Of a DNA stretch of 64,000 nucleotides, positions 37,935-48,166 are shown piece by piece. Each line of letters starts with the position of its first letter. The stretch's first letter is position 1. This stretch comes from Fluviicoccus sp. (GTDB taxonomy: Bacteria; Pseudomonadota; Gammaproteobacteria; Pseudomonadales; Moraxellaceae). A program made the position numbers and the translations under genes. The notes under the pieces were generated by a model that was not told where the DNA came from, made no database searches, and worked only from the letters and a program-made list of their open reading frames with translations. The stretch spans positions 434,001 to 498,000 of the forward strand of contig NZ_JAUSMX010000009.1 in assembly GCF_030646115.1 (NCBI RefSeq), in the 5' to 3' direction.

Positions 37935-40778
37935 ATGCAAAATGGAAACATGCTGCAGCAGTGGGGGCTGTCCCAGCTCTCGGCTGAAAATGCAGCCTAT
38001 GTAGAAGATCTTTACGAGCAGTATTTGCTCTCTCCCCAGTCTGTCCCGGATGATTGGCTCGCTTATTTCGAGAAGCTTCCCCGTGTTAACGGCCTTGAAC
38101 AGGACATGCCGCACAAGAATGTGCGTGAACAATTCCTGTTATTGGGACGAAACAGTTCCCGTGTCCAGCCGATGCAGGTCAGCAGTGTTTCGACCGAACA
38201 TGAAAAACGTCAGGTCGGGGTGCTGCAACTGATTGCGGCTTACCGTAACCGCGGTCACCAGAAAGCGAAACTGGACCCTCTGGGCCTGATGCAGCGCGAG
38301 GCGGTTCCCGATCTTGAACTTTCTGCGCACGGCTTGTCCCGTTCTGATTTCAATACGGTCTTCCAGACCGGCAATCTAGCCATCAACAAGACCGAAGCCA
38401 CGCTGGGTGAGATGGTCGCGGCCATGGAGGCCACCTATTGCGGCTCCATTGGCACAGAATACATGCACATTGTCGATACCGCCGAAAAGCGCTGGATTCA
38501 GCAACGGCTGGAAAGCGTGCGCGGTAATCCCAAATTCACGATCGAAACCCGCAAGCATATTCTGGAACGCCTGACTGCCGCCGAAGGCCTCGAAAAATTT
38601 CTTGGCAATAAATATGTTGGCGCCAAGCGCTTTGGTCTGGAGGGTGGTGAAAGCTTCATTCCTCTGGTCGATGAGATCATCCAGCGTTCCGGCGGCAAGG
38701 GCGCCAAGGAAATCGTCATTGGCATGGCCCATCGCGGCCGTCTCAATCTACTGGTCAACATCCTGGGCAAGAACCCCGGTGACCTGTTTGACGAGTTTGA
38801 GGGCAAGACCTTCAACAAGCAGGGTTCCGGTGATGTCAAATACCATCAGGGATACTCCTCGAATGTGATGACGCCCGCCGGTGAACTGCACCTGGCGCTG
38901 GCGTTTAATCCATCTCACTTGGAAATCGTTTCACCGGTGGTCGAGGGCTCGGTCCGCGCCCGCCAGATGCGCCGCAAGGATACCGAAGGCAAGCTGGTGT
39001 TGCCGGTGATCGTGCACGGCGATGCCGCCTTTGCCGGTCAGGGTGTGGTAATGGAAACCTTCCAGATGTCGCAGACCCGCGGTTACAAGACGGGCGGCAC
39101 CATGCACATCATCATCAACAACCAGGTCGGTTTTACAACCAGTTTCCGTGATGACGCCCGTTCGACCGAATATTGCACCGACATTGCCAAGATGGTGCAA
39201 GCGCCCATTTTCCACGTCAATGGCGATGATCCCGAAGCCGTATTCTTCATTACGCAGGTGGCGCTGGATTACCGGATGCAGTTCAAGAAGGATGTGGTCA
39301 TTGACCTGATCTGCTATCGACGTCGCGGTCACAACGAAGCTGATGAGCCGTCCGGCACCCAACCCCTCATGTATCAAGTGATCGGCAAGCTGCCTACCAC
39401 GCGCTCCCTGTACTCGGATCAACTGGTCTTGGCAGGCGTCATGACCCGCGCCGAAGCTGATGAAATGGTCGAAGACTACCGTTCAGCTCTGGAAGAGGGG
39501 CGGCATGTCGCCAGGGCGCTGGTGCGCCAGCCGAATACCGAATTGTTCGTCGACTGGCGTCCTTATCTGGGGCATCAGGTGATTGATGACTGGGAAACCG
39601 GATTGCCCCTGTCCCGACTTACCGAGCTGGGTATGAAGCAGTTACAGATACCGGAAGGATTTGTGCTGCAGCGGCAGGTACAGAAGGTAATGGAAGATCG
39701 TGCCCAGATGTTTCAGGGTGCAAGCGACCTGAACTGGGGCGCCGCCGAAGTTCTGGCTTACGCCTCGTTGCTGGAAGATGATTTCGTGGTCCGCCTGACC
39801 GGTCAGGATGTCGGACGCGGCACTTTCTCGCATCGTCATGCCATCCTGCACAACCAGAAGGACGACAGCACTTACGCGCCTCTGCAGCATCTGAGCCCGA
39901 CCCAGCAGCGCTTTGCCATTTTCGATTCGTTGTTGTCGGAAGAGGCTGTGCTGGCATTTGAGTACGGCTATGCCACCACGATTCCCAAGTCGCTGGTGAT
40001 CTGGGAAGCGCAGTTTGGTGACTTCGCCAACGGCGCCCAGGTCGTGATCGACCAGTTCATCTGTTCGGGTGAAACCAAGTGGGAGCGTATCTGCGGTCTG
40101 ACCATGTTGCTGCCTCACGGTTTTGAGGGGCAGGGCCCGGAACATTCGTCGGCACGACTGGAGCGTTTCCTGCAACTGTGCGCCGAGCACAACATGCAGG
40201 TCTGCACGCCCACCACCCCGGCGCAGATTTTCCATCTGTTGCGCCGTCAGGCGGTGCGCCCGTTGCGCAAGCCTCTGATCGTGATGACGCCGAAGAGCCT
40301 GTTGCGTCACAAGATGGCGGTTTCCAGCCTCGCGGATTTGTCTACAGGCGGTTTCCAGACCGTGATTCCCGAAGTGGAAGCCCTGGATCCGGTCAACGTT
40401 ACCCGAATCATATTGTGCGGCGGCAAGGTCTACTACGACTTGCTGGAGAAGCGTCGCGAAACCGGTCGCTACGATGTGGCGATCATCCGCATTGAGCAGC
40501 TGTATCCTTTCCCGGAAAAGAAGCTGATTGAAGTCCTGAGCCCCTATACCAATATTGACCATGTGGTCTGGTGCCAGGAAGAGCCGATGAACCAGGGAGC
40601 CTGGTACAGCACGCGCCACCGCTTCCAACGTGTTTCGGCGGCCTGGAGGCCGGAACTGGAGATTCGCTATGTGGGACGTCCGGCTTCCGCCGCGCCCGCC
40701 TGCGGGTCCGCCTATCTGCATTCGGCCCAGCAAACCGCGCTGTTGCACGATGCCTTCAATCTCAACACCCACTTGTAA
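37935..40778 (+). CDS. sucA: 2-oxoglutarate dehydrogenase E1 component
   Basis: 947 residues, the normal E1o length. The N-terminal segment with YVEDLYEQYLLSPQSVPDDW binds the E2 core in this family. The thiamine diphosphate region includes GMAHRGRLNLLVNILGK and GDAAFAGQGVVMETFQMS, and the C-terminal half has the transketolase-like pyrimidine domain. It decarboxylates 2-oxoglutarate and succinylates the SucB lipoyl group. ATG 37935 has GAGGA 9 nt upstream. First gene of sucA-sucB-lpd-sucC-sucD, the same order as in Pseudomonas. Confidence 0.97.
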   Translation: MQNGNMLQQWGLSQLSAENAAYVEDLYEQYLLSPQSVPDDWLAYFEKLPRVNGLEQDMPHKNVREQFLLLGRNSSRVQPMQVSSVSTEHEKRQVGVLQLIAAYRNRGHQKAKLDPLGLMQREAVPDLELSAHGLSRSDFNTVFQTGNLAINKTEATLGEMVAAMEATYCGSIGTEYMHIVDTAEKRWIQQRLESVRGNPKFTIETRKHILERLTAAEGLEKFLGNKYVGAKRFGLEGGESFIPLVDEIIQRSGGKGAKEIVIGMAHRGRLNLLVNILGKNPGDLFDEFEGKTFNKQGSGDVKYHQGYSSNVMTPAGELHLALAFNPSHLEIVSPVVEGSVRARQMRRKDTEGKLVLPVIVHGDAAFAGQGVVMETFQMSQTRGYKTGGTMHIIINNQVGFTTSFRDDARSTEYCTDIAKMVQAPIFHVNGDDPEAVFFITQVALDYRMQFKKDVVIDLICYRRRGHNEADEPSGTQPLMYQVIGKLPTTRSLYSDQLVLAGVMTRAEADEMVEDYRSALEEGRHVARALVRQPNTELFVDWRPYLGHQVIDDWETGLPLSRLTELGMKQLQIPEGFVLQRQVQKVMEDRAQMFQGASDLNWGAAEVLAYASLLEDDFVVRLTGQDVGRGTFSHRHAILHNQKDDSTYAPLQHLSPTQQRFAIFDSLLSEEAVLAFEYGYATTIPKSLVIWEAQFGDFANGAQVVIDQFICSGETKWERICGLTMLLPHGFEGQGPEHSSARLERFLQLCAEHNMQVCTPTTPAQIFHLLRRQAVRPLRKPLIVMTPKSLLRHKMAVSSLADLSTGGFQTVIPEVEALDPVNVTRIILCGGKVYYDLLEKRRETGRYDVAIIRIEQLYPFPEKKLIEVLSPYTNIDHVVWCQEEPMNQGAWYSTRHRFQRVSAAWRPELEIRYVGRPASAAPACGSAYLHSAQQTALLHDAFNLNTHL

Positions 40779-40796
40779 GAACAAGGAATAACGAAC

Positions 40797-42014
40797 ATGG
40801 CAATTGAAATCAAGGCGCCCGTTTTCCCGGAATCCGTGGCTGACGGTACTGTGGCGACCTGGCACAAGAAAGTGGGTGAGCCTGTAACCCGCGATGAAGT
40901 TCTGGTTGATATCGAAACCGACAAAGTGGTGCTGGAAGTGGTCGCGCCTGCTGATGGCGTGCTCACCAGCATCACCAAGGCTGAAGGTGACACCGTGCTC
41001 AGCCAGGAAACACTGGCCTTATTTGACACCAGCGCGGGTAGTGCCGCCGCTTCGACACCGACCAGTGTCGCGGCCCCCACGGAGTCGGTTGCTTCTTCCG
41101 CAGCGGTTGCCGCTCCGGTTCCGGCGGACCTGGCTCCGGCTGTGCGCAAGGCGGTAGCCGAGAATCAGGTGGATCCGTCCCAGGTCAGCGGCTCCGGTCG
41201 TGGCGGGCGTATCACCAAGGAAGATGTGCTGGCGCATTTGTCCGCCGCCGCTTCCACGCCCGTGCCGGCTCCGGCCGCCGCTCCGTCGATCGCGATCAGC
41301 ACGGCTGTCGGCGAGCGCATCGAAAAGCGCGTGCCGATGACCCGCCTGCGCGCCAAGGTTGCCGAGCGCCTGCTGCAAGCCAGCCAGCAGACCGCCATGC
41401 TGACTACGTTCAACGAAGTCAACATGAAGCCGATCATGGAAATGCGCAAGGGCTACGGCGAGCGTTTCGAGAAGCGTCACGGTATCCGTCTGGGCTTCAT
41501 GTCCTTCTTCGTGAAGGCGGCGGTTGAAGCGCTGAAGCGTTTCCCGGCCGTCAACGCTTCCATTGATGGTGGTGATATCGTTTATCACGGCTATCATGAT
41601 ATTGGCGTGGCGGTGTCCTCCGATCGCGGTCTGGTGGTTCCCGTGGTTCGTGACGCCGAGCGCATGAATCTGGCTGAAATTGAAAAGAACATTATCGATT
41701 ACGGCAAGAAGGCTAAAGAAGGCAAGCTGAGTCTGGAAGACATCACCGGCGGCACCTTCACCATTTCGAATGGTGGTGTATTCGGATCGCTGCTCTCGAC
41801 GCCGCTGCTGAACCCGCCACAAACGGCTATTCTGGGTATGCACAAGATCCAGGAGCGCCCGATGGCCGTCAACGGTCAGGTGGTGATCCTGCCGATGATG
41901 TATCTGGCGCTGTCCTATGACCACCGCCTGATCGACGGTAAGGAAGCGGTCAGCTTCCTGGTGACGATCAAGGAACTGGTGGAAGATCCGGCACTGTTAT
42001 TGCTGGATTTGTAA
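40797..42014 (+). CDS. sucB: Dihydrolipoamide succinyltransferase (E2)
   Basis: 405 residues. One lipoyl domain (1-77) has the modified lysine in [10 protein letters not shown], followed by an Ala/Pro-rich linker (~80-110), an E1/E3-binding domain (~113-150, [14 protein letters not shown]) and another Ala/Pro linker. The acyltransferase core ends with the catalytic [13 protein letters not shown] motif. It transfers succinyl from lipoate to CoA in the 2-oxoglutarate dehydrogenase complex. A GAACAAGGA stretch lies before ATG 40797; the gene starts 18 bp after sucA. Confidence 0.97.
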   Translation: MAIEIKAPVFPESVADGTVATWHKKVGEPVTRDEVLVDIETDKVVLEVVAPADGVLTSITKAEGDTVLSQETLALFDTSAGSAAASTPTSVAAPTESVASSAAVAAPVPADLAPAVRKAVAENQVDPSQVSGSGRGGRITKEDVLAHLSAAASTPVPAPAAAPSIAISTAVGERIEKRVPMTRLRAKVAERLLQASQQTAMLTTFNEVNMKPIMEMRKGYGERFEKRHGIRLGFMSFFVKAAVEALKRFPAVNASIDGGDIVYHGYHDIGVAVSSDRGLVVPVVRDAERMNLAEIEKNIIDYGKKAKEGKLSLEDITGGTFTISNGGVFGSLLSTPLLNPPQTAILGMHKIQERPMAVNGQVVILPMMYLALSYDHRLIDGKEAVSFLVTIKELVEDPALLLLDL

Positions 42015-42025
42015 AACCCCCCTGG

Positions 42026-42044
42026 CCCCCCTTTTCAAGGGGGG
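42026..42044 (+). repeat. G/C-rich hairpin between sucB and lpd
   Basis: CCCCCCTT (42026-42033) pairs with AAGGGGGG (42037-42044) around a 3-nt loop, starting 11 bp after the sucB stop and 28 bp before lpd. No U-run follows, so it is probably an RNA-stability or attenuation element rather than a terminator. Similar C-run/G-run hairpins are common dispersed repeats in some proteobacterial genomes; that is general knowledge, not checked here. Confidence 0.6.
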
Positions 42045-42057
42045 TGAAGGTTTATGA

Positions 42058-43509
<1,452 letters not shown>

Positions 43510-43516
43510 ATAACGA

Positions 43517-43539
43517 AGCGCGGTGAACCCGCGCTTTTT
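43517..43539 (+). terminator. Rho-independent terminator after lpdA
   Basis: AGCGCGG (43517-43523) and CCGCGCT (43529-43535) form a 7-bp stem around TGAAC, followed by TTTT. It separates sucAB-lpd from sucCD, so the latter may rely on read-through or its own start. Confidence 0.8.
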
Positions 43540-43589
43540 GTTGGTGACACGAGCGTACCGGCTCGAAACACTTCTTCAGAAGGTGAAAA

Positions 43590-44747
43590 ATGAATCTACA
43601 TGAGTATCAGGGGAAGCAACTGTTTGCTGAATACGGACTCCCCGTGTCCCGCGGTTTTGCCGCTTCGACCCCCGAAGAGGCCCGCCAGGCCGCTGCCCAG
43701 ATTGGCGGTGATGTCTGGGTGGTCAAGGCCCAGGTGCATGCCGGTGGTCGTGGCAAGGCTGGCGGCGTGAAGCTGGTCAAGACTCTGGATGAAGTGGAAC
43801 AATTCGCCCGCGACAAGCTGGGCACCCGTCTGGTGACGTATCAAACGGACAGCCGTGGTCAACCCGTCACCAAGATTCTGGTGGAAACCTGCACCGACAT
43901 CGCCAAGGAACTGTACCTGGGTGCGGTGGTGGATCGCGCTACACGCAGCATCGTTTTCATGGCATCCACTGAAGGCGGCGTTGAAATTGAAACCGTTGCC
44001 CACGAAACCCCCGAGAAGATTTTCAAGGTCACTGTTGACCCGCTGATCGGTGCACAAGCCTACCAAGGCCGTGAAATCGGCGGCAAGCTTGGCCTGAATG
44101 CCACTCAGATCAAGCAGTTCGTCAAGATTTACCTCGGTCTGGCGAAGATGTTCGTTGAGTGCGACTTGGCGATGATCGAAGTCAACCCGCTGGTCATCAC
44201 CAAGGAAGGCAACCTGCACTGCCTCGATGCCAAGCTGGTTGTGGACTCCAACGCTTTGTACCGCCAACCCAAGCTGAAGGCCATGGATGATCCCAGCCAG
44301 ATTGACGACCGTGAACGTCGTGCTGTCGAGTGGGACCTGAACTATGTCGCCCTCGAAGGCAACATCGGCTGCATGGTGAACGGTGCCGGTCTGGCGATGG
44401 CCACCATGGACATCATCAAGCTGAAGGGCGGCCAACCGGCCAACTTCCTCGATGTCGGCGGCGGCGCAACGAAAGAACGCGTCACTGAAGCCTTCAAGAT
44501 CATCCTTTCCGACTCCGCCGTGCAGGCCGTTCTGGTCAACATCTTCGGCGGCATCGTGCGCTGCGACATGATTGCCGAAGGCATCATCGGCGCGGTTCAG
44601 GAAGTGGGTGTGAAGGTGCCGGTCGTGGTCCGTCTGGAAGGCAACAATGCCGAACTGGGCGCGCAGAAGCTGCGCGACAGCGGTCTGAACATCATCCCGG
44701 CCGCCTCGCTGAATGAAGCGGGCGAGCTGGTGGTCAAACAGGTTTAA
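43590..44747 (+). CDS. sucC: Succinyl-CoA synthetase (ADP-forming), beta subunit
   Basis: 385 residues. The start [21 protein letters not shown] is invariant in the family. An ATP-grasp domain (~1-240) is followed by a ligase domain with NPLVITKEG and [16 protein letters not shown]. It forms ATP or GTP from succinyl-CoA with SucD. AAGGTG precedes ATG 43590. It lies 50 bp past the lpdA terminator and 11 bp before sucD. Confidence 0.97.
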   Translation: MNLHEYQGKQLFAEYGLPVSRGFAASTPEEARQAAAQIGGDVWVVKAQVHAGGRGKAGGVKLVKTLDEVEQFARDKLGTRLVTYQTDSRGQPVTKILVETCTDIAKELYLGAVVDRATRSIVFMASTEGGVEIETVAHETPEKIFKVTVDPLIGAQAYQGREIGGKLGLNATQIKQFVKIYLGLAKMFVECDLAMIEVNPLVITKEGNLHCLDAKLVVDSNALYRQPKLKAMDDPSQIDDRERRAVEWDLNYVALEGNIGCMVNGAGLAMATMDIIKLKGGQPANFLDVGGGATKERVTEAFKIILSDSAVQAVLVNIFGGIVRCDMIAEGIIGAVQEVGVKVPVVVRLEGNNAELGAQKLRDSGLNIIPAASLNEAGELVVKQV

Positions 44748-44758
44748 GGGGCGATTCC

Positions 44759-45637
44759 ATGAGCGTATTGATTGACAAAAACACCAAGGTGATCTGCCAG
44801 GGCATCACCGGCTCCCAGGGCACCCTGCATACCGAACAGGCCATTGCCTACGGCACCCAGATGGTTGGCGGCGTGACCCCCGGTAAGGGCGGCACTACCC
44901 ACCTCGGCCTGCCGGTGTTCGACACCGTGCGTGAAGCTGTGGAAAAGACCGGCGCAGAAGCGACCGTGATTTATGTTCCGGCCTCGCTGTGCAAGGACGC
45001 CATTCTTGAAGCCGTCGATGCCGGCATCAAGCTGGTGGTCTGCATTACCGAAGGCGTGCCGACCATCGACATGCTTTACGTGAAGGAATACATCGTCCGC
45101 AAGGGCGGTGTGCGCATGGTTGGTCCTAACTGCCCCGGCGTCATTACACCCGGTCAGTGCAAGATCGGCATTATGCCTGGTCACATCCACCTGCCCGGTA
45201 AAGTGGGCATCGTGTCCCGTTCCGGCACGCTGACTTATGAAGCGGTCAAGCAGACCACCGACCTGGGCTTTGGTCAGTCGACCTGTATCGGTATCGGCGG
45301 TGACCCGATTCCCGGTATGACCTTCATTGACGCGCTGGCGCTGTTCCAGAACGACCCGCAAACCGAAGCCATCATCATGGTGGGTGAAATCGGCGGTTCG
45401 GCTGAAGAAGAAGCGGCGGCTTTCATCAAGGCCAATGTGACGAAGCCGGTGGTGTCCTACATCGCCGGTGTGACTGCTCCGGCGGGCAAGCGCATGGGCC
45501 ATGCGGGCGCGATCATCTCAGGCGGCAAGGGTACGGCAGCCGAGAAGTTTGCGGCGCTGGAAGAGGCGGGCGTGAAGACGGTGCGCAACCCGGCTGAGCT
45601 GGGCAAGGCGATTGCCGAGGTGACCGGCTGGAAGTAA
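44759..45637 (+). CDS. sucD: Succinyl-CoA synthetase, alpha subunit
   Basis: 292 residues. A CoA-binding Rossmann domain ([18 protein letters not shown]) is followed by a ligase domain with the phosphohistidine loop [24 protein letters not shown] is the usual start. Together with SucC it makes the succinyl-CoA to succinate step. It is the last gene of the operon; a strong terminator follows about 24 bp after the stop. Confidence 0.97.
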   Translation: MSVLIDKNTKVICQGITGSQGTLHTEQAIAYGTQMVGGVTPGKGGTTHLGLPVFDTVREAVEKTGAEATVIYVPASLCKDAILEAVDAGIKLVVCITEGVPTIDMLYVKEYIVRKGGVRMVGPNCPGVITPGQCKIGIMPGHIHLPGKVGIVSRSGTLTYEAVKQTTDLGFGQSTCIGIGGDPIPGMTFIDALALFQNDPQTEAIIMVGEIGGSAEEEAAAFIKANVTKPVVSYIAGVTAPAGKRMGHAGAIISGGKGTAAEKFAALEEAGVKTVRNPAELGKAIAEVTGWK

Positions 45638-45660
45638 TTTCGCTCCAGACGTAAACCACA

Positions 45661-45692
45661 AAACGGGCCGATTTATCAGGCCCGTTTTTTTT
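45661..45692 (+). terminator. Strong rho-independent terminator after sucD
   Basis: AAACGGGCC (45661-45669) and GGCCCGTTT (45679-45687) form a 9-bp stem with a 9-nt loop, followed by an uninterrupted T-run to 45692. Confidence 0.92.
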
Positions 45693-45710
45693 GCACTATA
45701 ATTGTGCAAA
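45690..45710. promoter_or_regulatory. Inverted repeat enclosing a TATAAT hexamer, upstream of ompW
   Basis: Perfect 7-bp arms TTTGCAC and GTGCAAA flank TATAATT, so the symmetric site encloses a consensus -10 hexamer (45697-45702). The first arm overlaps the T-run of the sucD terminator. It could be an operator for ompW, whose start is 180 bp downstream, but no matching -35 is seen. Confidence 0.4.
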
Positions 45711-45803
45711 TTTGATGACAGGCAAGGCTGAGTGAGTCAGATAAGTTCATCGGTTTCCAGAAAACACCAAGATATGATCGTTTTTTATACACTTACGCTT
45801 CAT

Positions 45804-45832
45804 ATGCTTACAAAAAGTATGGTAATAAGCAT
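45804..45832. promoter_or_regulatory. Second inverted repeat upstream of ompW
   Basis: ATGCTTA (45804-45810) and TAAGCAT (45826-45832) are perfect 7-bp arms 15 bp apart in an A+T-rich block, 58 bp before the ompW start. A regulator-binding site or leader hairpin is plausible. Confidence 0.35.
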
Positions 45833-45890
45833 CATTTAGGCATATATTGAAACCAGAAGTTACAGTTTTTACTAGAAGTCGGAGATGTTC

Positions 45891-46514
45891 ATGCGTGCAT
45901 TACCTTTGATGTTGGCTATGGGTTTGGTTGCTGGTTTTTCCGGTGTAGCTGCAGCCGGTGAGTCTCCTTGGACGGTCAAGGTTGGTGCGAGTCAGATCAA
46001 GCCAAAGAATAGCGACGTTATCGCCGGGTTTGATATGAATGTCAGCAAGGAACTGGGGCTCACTCCTTCGATTGAATATAAGTTCTCCCCCAATTTGGTT
46101 GGTGAGGTACTGCTTGCAATCCCGTTCGAGCACGATGTCGAAGTGCCGGGTGCAGGTAAAGTTGCTTCATTCAAACATCTGCCTCCGACGTTTACAGCGA
46201 AATATCTGTTCAGTCCAGAGGCTACCTTTTCACCTTATGTTGGCATTGGCTTGAATTACACTTTGGTGTTCGGTGAGGAGTTGACGGCGACTGGTAAAGC
46301 GGCGACAGCAAGCAACAAGTTGACTGGTAGCGACAGTATTGGTTTGGCTGCAACCGCCGGTCTAGAATACCGTTTGCCTAACAGTCCGTGGGGGGTTGCT
46401 CTTGATGTTCGATACATTAAGATTAGCAGCGATCTGAAGTTGGATGGTAACAAAATTGGTACGCTGAAAGTGGATCCTCTGGTTGTCGGCCTGAGCGCCG
46501 CTTACCACTATTGA
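45891..46514 (+). CDS. ompW: OmpW-family outer membrane protein
   Basis: 207 residues. A signal peptide ends near residue 22 (GVAAAG), then an eight-stranded barrel of OmpW type follows (start SPWTVKVGASQIKPKN, later YKFSPNLVGEVLLAIPF and a terminal HY). OmpW proteins form narrow hydrophobic channels in the outer membrane and are often stress-regulated. ATG 45891 has GGAG 6 nt upstream; the ATG at 45885 would be too close to it. Codon use is more A+T rich than in the neighbouring suc genes. It is transcribed alone, with terminators on both sides. Confidence 0.9.
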   Translation: MRALPLMLAMGLVAGFSGVAAAGESPWTVKVGASQIKPKNSDVIAGFDMNVSKELGLTPSIEYKFSPNLVGEVLLAIPFEHDVEVPGAGKVASFKHLPPTFTAKYLFSPEATFSPYVGIGLNYTLVFGEELTATGKAATASNKLTGSDSIGLAATAGLEYRLPNSPWGVALDVRYIKISSDLKLDGNKIGTLKVDPLVVGLSAAYHY

Positions 46515-46530
46515 TCCGTCAATAGGCAAT

Positions 46531-46560
46531 AAAAAGGGCGACCACATGGTCGCCCTTTTT
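46531..46560. terminator. Bidirectional terminator between ompW and slyD
   Basis: AAAAAGGGCGACCA (46531-46544) pairs with TGGTCGCCCTTTTT (46547-46560), a 14-bp stem with a 2-nt loop. With A- and T-runs on its two sides it can stop transcripts from both convergent genes. Confidence 0.93.
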
Positions 46561-46579
46561 ATTGGGACTTTTTCATCAA

Positions 46580-47065
46580 TCAGTGATGATGATGACCGTC
46601 CGGACCGTGCACATGGCCATGGGCCAGTTCTTCTTCGGTGGCGGCGCGGATCGACATCACTTCCACGTCAAAGTTCAGTTGCACGCCGGCCAGCGGGTGG
46701 TTGCCGTCAACCGTCACTTCATCACCTTCAACCGCAGCAATGGTCACCACCTGGATGCCATGGTCGGTTTGGGCCTGGAACTGCATGCCAACTTCAATGT
46801 TGTCCACACCGGCAAACATCTGGCGGGGAACGGATTGCACCATCTGGGCATCGTATTCGCCATAGCCGTCAACCGGGGCAATGGTCACTTGCAGCTTGTC
46901 GCCAATGGCCTTGCCGGCCAAAGCATTTTCCAGGCCGGGGATGATGTTGCGCGCGCCATGCAGGTAAACCAGAGGCTCGCCACCGGCGGAAGTGTCAATG
47001 ACGGTACCGTTGTCGTCGGTCAGGGTGTAGGCGATCGCGACTACGCTGTTCTGGGCAATTTGCAT
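46580..47065 (-). CDS. slyD: SlyD-type FKBP peptidyl-prolyl isomerase/metallochaperone
   Basis: 161 residues. The FKBP core is interrupted by an IF (insert-in-flap) domain, as in SlyD: FVYLHGARNIIPGLENAL-like flap residues (LVYLHGARNIIPGLENAL) and then GYGEYDAQMVQSVPRQMF. The C-terminus is His-rich (HGHVHGPDGHHHH), a nickel/zinc-binding tail, though shorter than in E. coli SlyD and without its cysteines. It is a cytosolic folding helper and possible metal chaperone. ATG 47065 has AAGGTAAT upstream; an upstream in-frame start (47110) lacks family support. Confidence 0.92.
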   Translation of the reverse strand: MQIAQNSVVAIAYTLTDDNGTVIDTSAGGEPLVYLHGARNIIPGLENALAGKAIGDKLQVTIAPVDGYGEYDAQMVQSVPRQMFAGVDNIEVGMQFQAQTDHGIQVVTIAAVEGDEVTVDGNHPLAGVQLNFDVEVMSIRAATEEELAHGHVHGPDGHHHH

Positions 47066-47125
47066 GATATTACCTTGAGGGCCACAGGCCGGTTTGAAAG
47101 AGGCCGACATAATACTGCATCCGCA

Positions 47126-47157
47126 GCTTTCCTGAGTACTGCTTTGTACAGGAAAGC
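47126..47157 (-). terminator. Hairpin between lipase and slyD
   Basis: GCTTTCCTG (47126-47134) and CAGGAAAGC (47149-47157) form a perfect 9-bp stem in the 109-bp gap downstream of the lipase gene. There is no T-run on the minus strand, so it may be an attenuator or processing site rather than a terminator. Confidence 0.4.
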
Positions 47158-47174
47158 GACGGTGAGAGGGGGAA

Positions 47175-48122
47175 TCAGGCGGGAAAGCGCGCCGTCAGCC
47201 ACGCGAGCAGGTCCTGGCGCACTTCAGAGGCGTTGGTTTCATAGAGTGAACAATGACGCGCATCGGGATACAGCTTGAAAGTGACCTGCGCCCGACCGGC
47301 CTTGATATGGCGGTCCGCCAACTGTTTGACACCCTTGCCCATCTGGCCGACGGGGTCCTTGTCGCCGGAGAAAATATAAAGAGGCAGCCCCTTGGCAACA
47401 CGCTTCATGTTAGCGTTAGTGTAGATATCGGAAAGGGTGTTGAGCAGGTCACGCCAGTAGGAGTTTGCCATGCGGTAACCGCATTGGTCATCAGCAACAT
47501 ACTGATCTACGTAGACGGGATCGCGCGACAACCAGTCGAAATCGGTGCGGGCGTTCTTGAACGCTTTGCCGAATTTGCCGAAGGCCAGATTATGAATCAG
47601 GTTGCTACGGCCATTCTTTCCGCCTCTCAATGTTTCGATACAGGCGATGCGGGCAGCGATACCGGAAAACCATGGGGCCACGTAATCAGAACCGGACAGC
47701 ATCAGTGCTGCCACCCGGTCAGGGTGGTTCTGGGCAAACCACTGACTGACAAAGGACCCCATGCTGTGGGCCAGAATGGCGTAGGGGACACTGCTGTAGG
47801 TGGCGCGCACCCAGTTATTGATCAGCAACATGTCCTGCAACACATTGGGCCAGTTTTGCAGGCGGTCGACATTGCCCTGGAGTTTGTTGTCTGCAACGGA
47901 CAGCGCATGGCAGCGATGGTCGTGGGCAATGACGGTAAAGCCGTTCCGGTTCAGCAATTGTGCCATATCTTCATAGAGGCCGCTGTGTTCCGCCATGCCA
48001 TGTACAATGTGGATGATGGCGCGCGGGCTGGACACTGGCCAGTGGCGCAGGGGAATGCGGTGTCCGTCAGGCGCCGGAAGATAAAGCAGGGCGGGCTCTT
48101 GGCTAAGATGGGGGTTTTTCAT
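47175..48122 (-). CDS. Alpha/beta hydrolase, monoacylglycerol lipase-like
   Basis: 315 residues, serine aminopeptidase/Hydrolase_4 type. The oxyanion motif is HGMAEHSGLYEDMA, the nucleophile elbow AHSMGSFVSQW, and a late acid and His lie in SGDKDPVG and DARHCSLYE. It probably hydrolyses monoacylglycerols or lysophospholipids in the cytoplasm; there is no signal peptide. It is divergent from the M61 peptidase gene, with starts 44 bp apart, and lies upstream of slyD on the same strand. Confidence 0.85.
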   Translation of the reverse strand: MKNPHLSQEPALLYLPAPDGHRIPLRHWPVSSPRAIIHIVHGMAEHSGLYEDMAQLLNRNGFTVIAHDHRCHALSVADNKLQGNVDRLQNWPNVLQDMLLINNWVRATYSSVPYAILAHSMGSFVSQWFAQNHPDRVAALMLSGSDYVAPWFSGIAARIACIETLRGGKNGRSNLIHNLAFGKFGKAFKNARTDFDWLSRDPVYVDQYVADDQCGYRMANSYWRDLLNTLSDIYTNANMKRVAKGLPLYIFSGDKDPVGQMGKGVKQLADRHIKAGRAQVTFKLYPDARHCSLYETNASEVRQDLLAWLTARFPA

Positions 48123-48166
48123 TAGTCTGTGATCCTGGATATTTTCTTCAAGCGGATAAGCCCACC

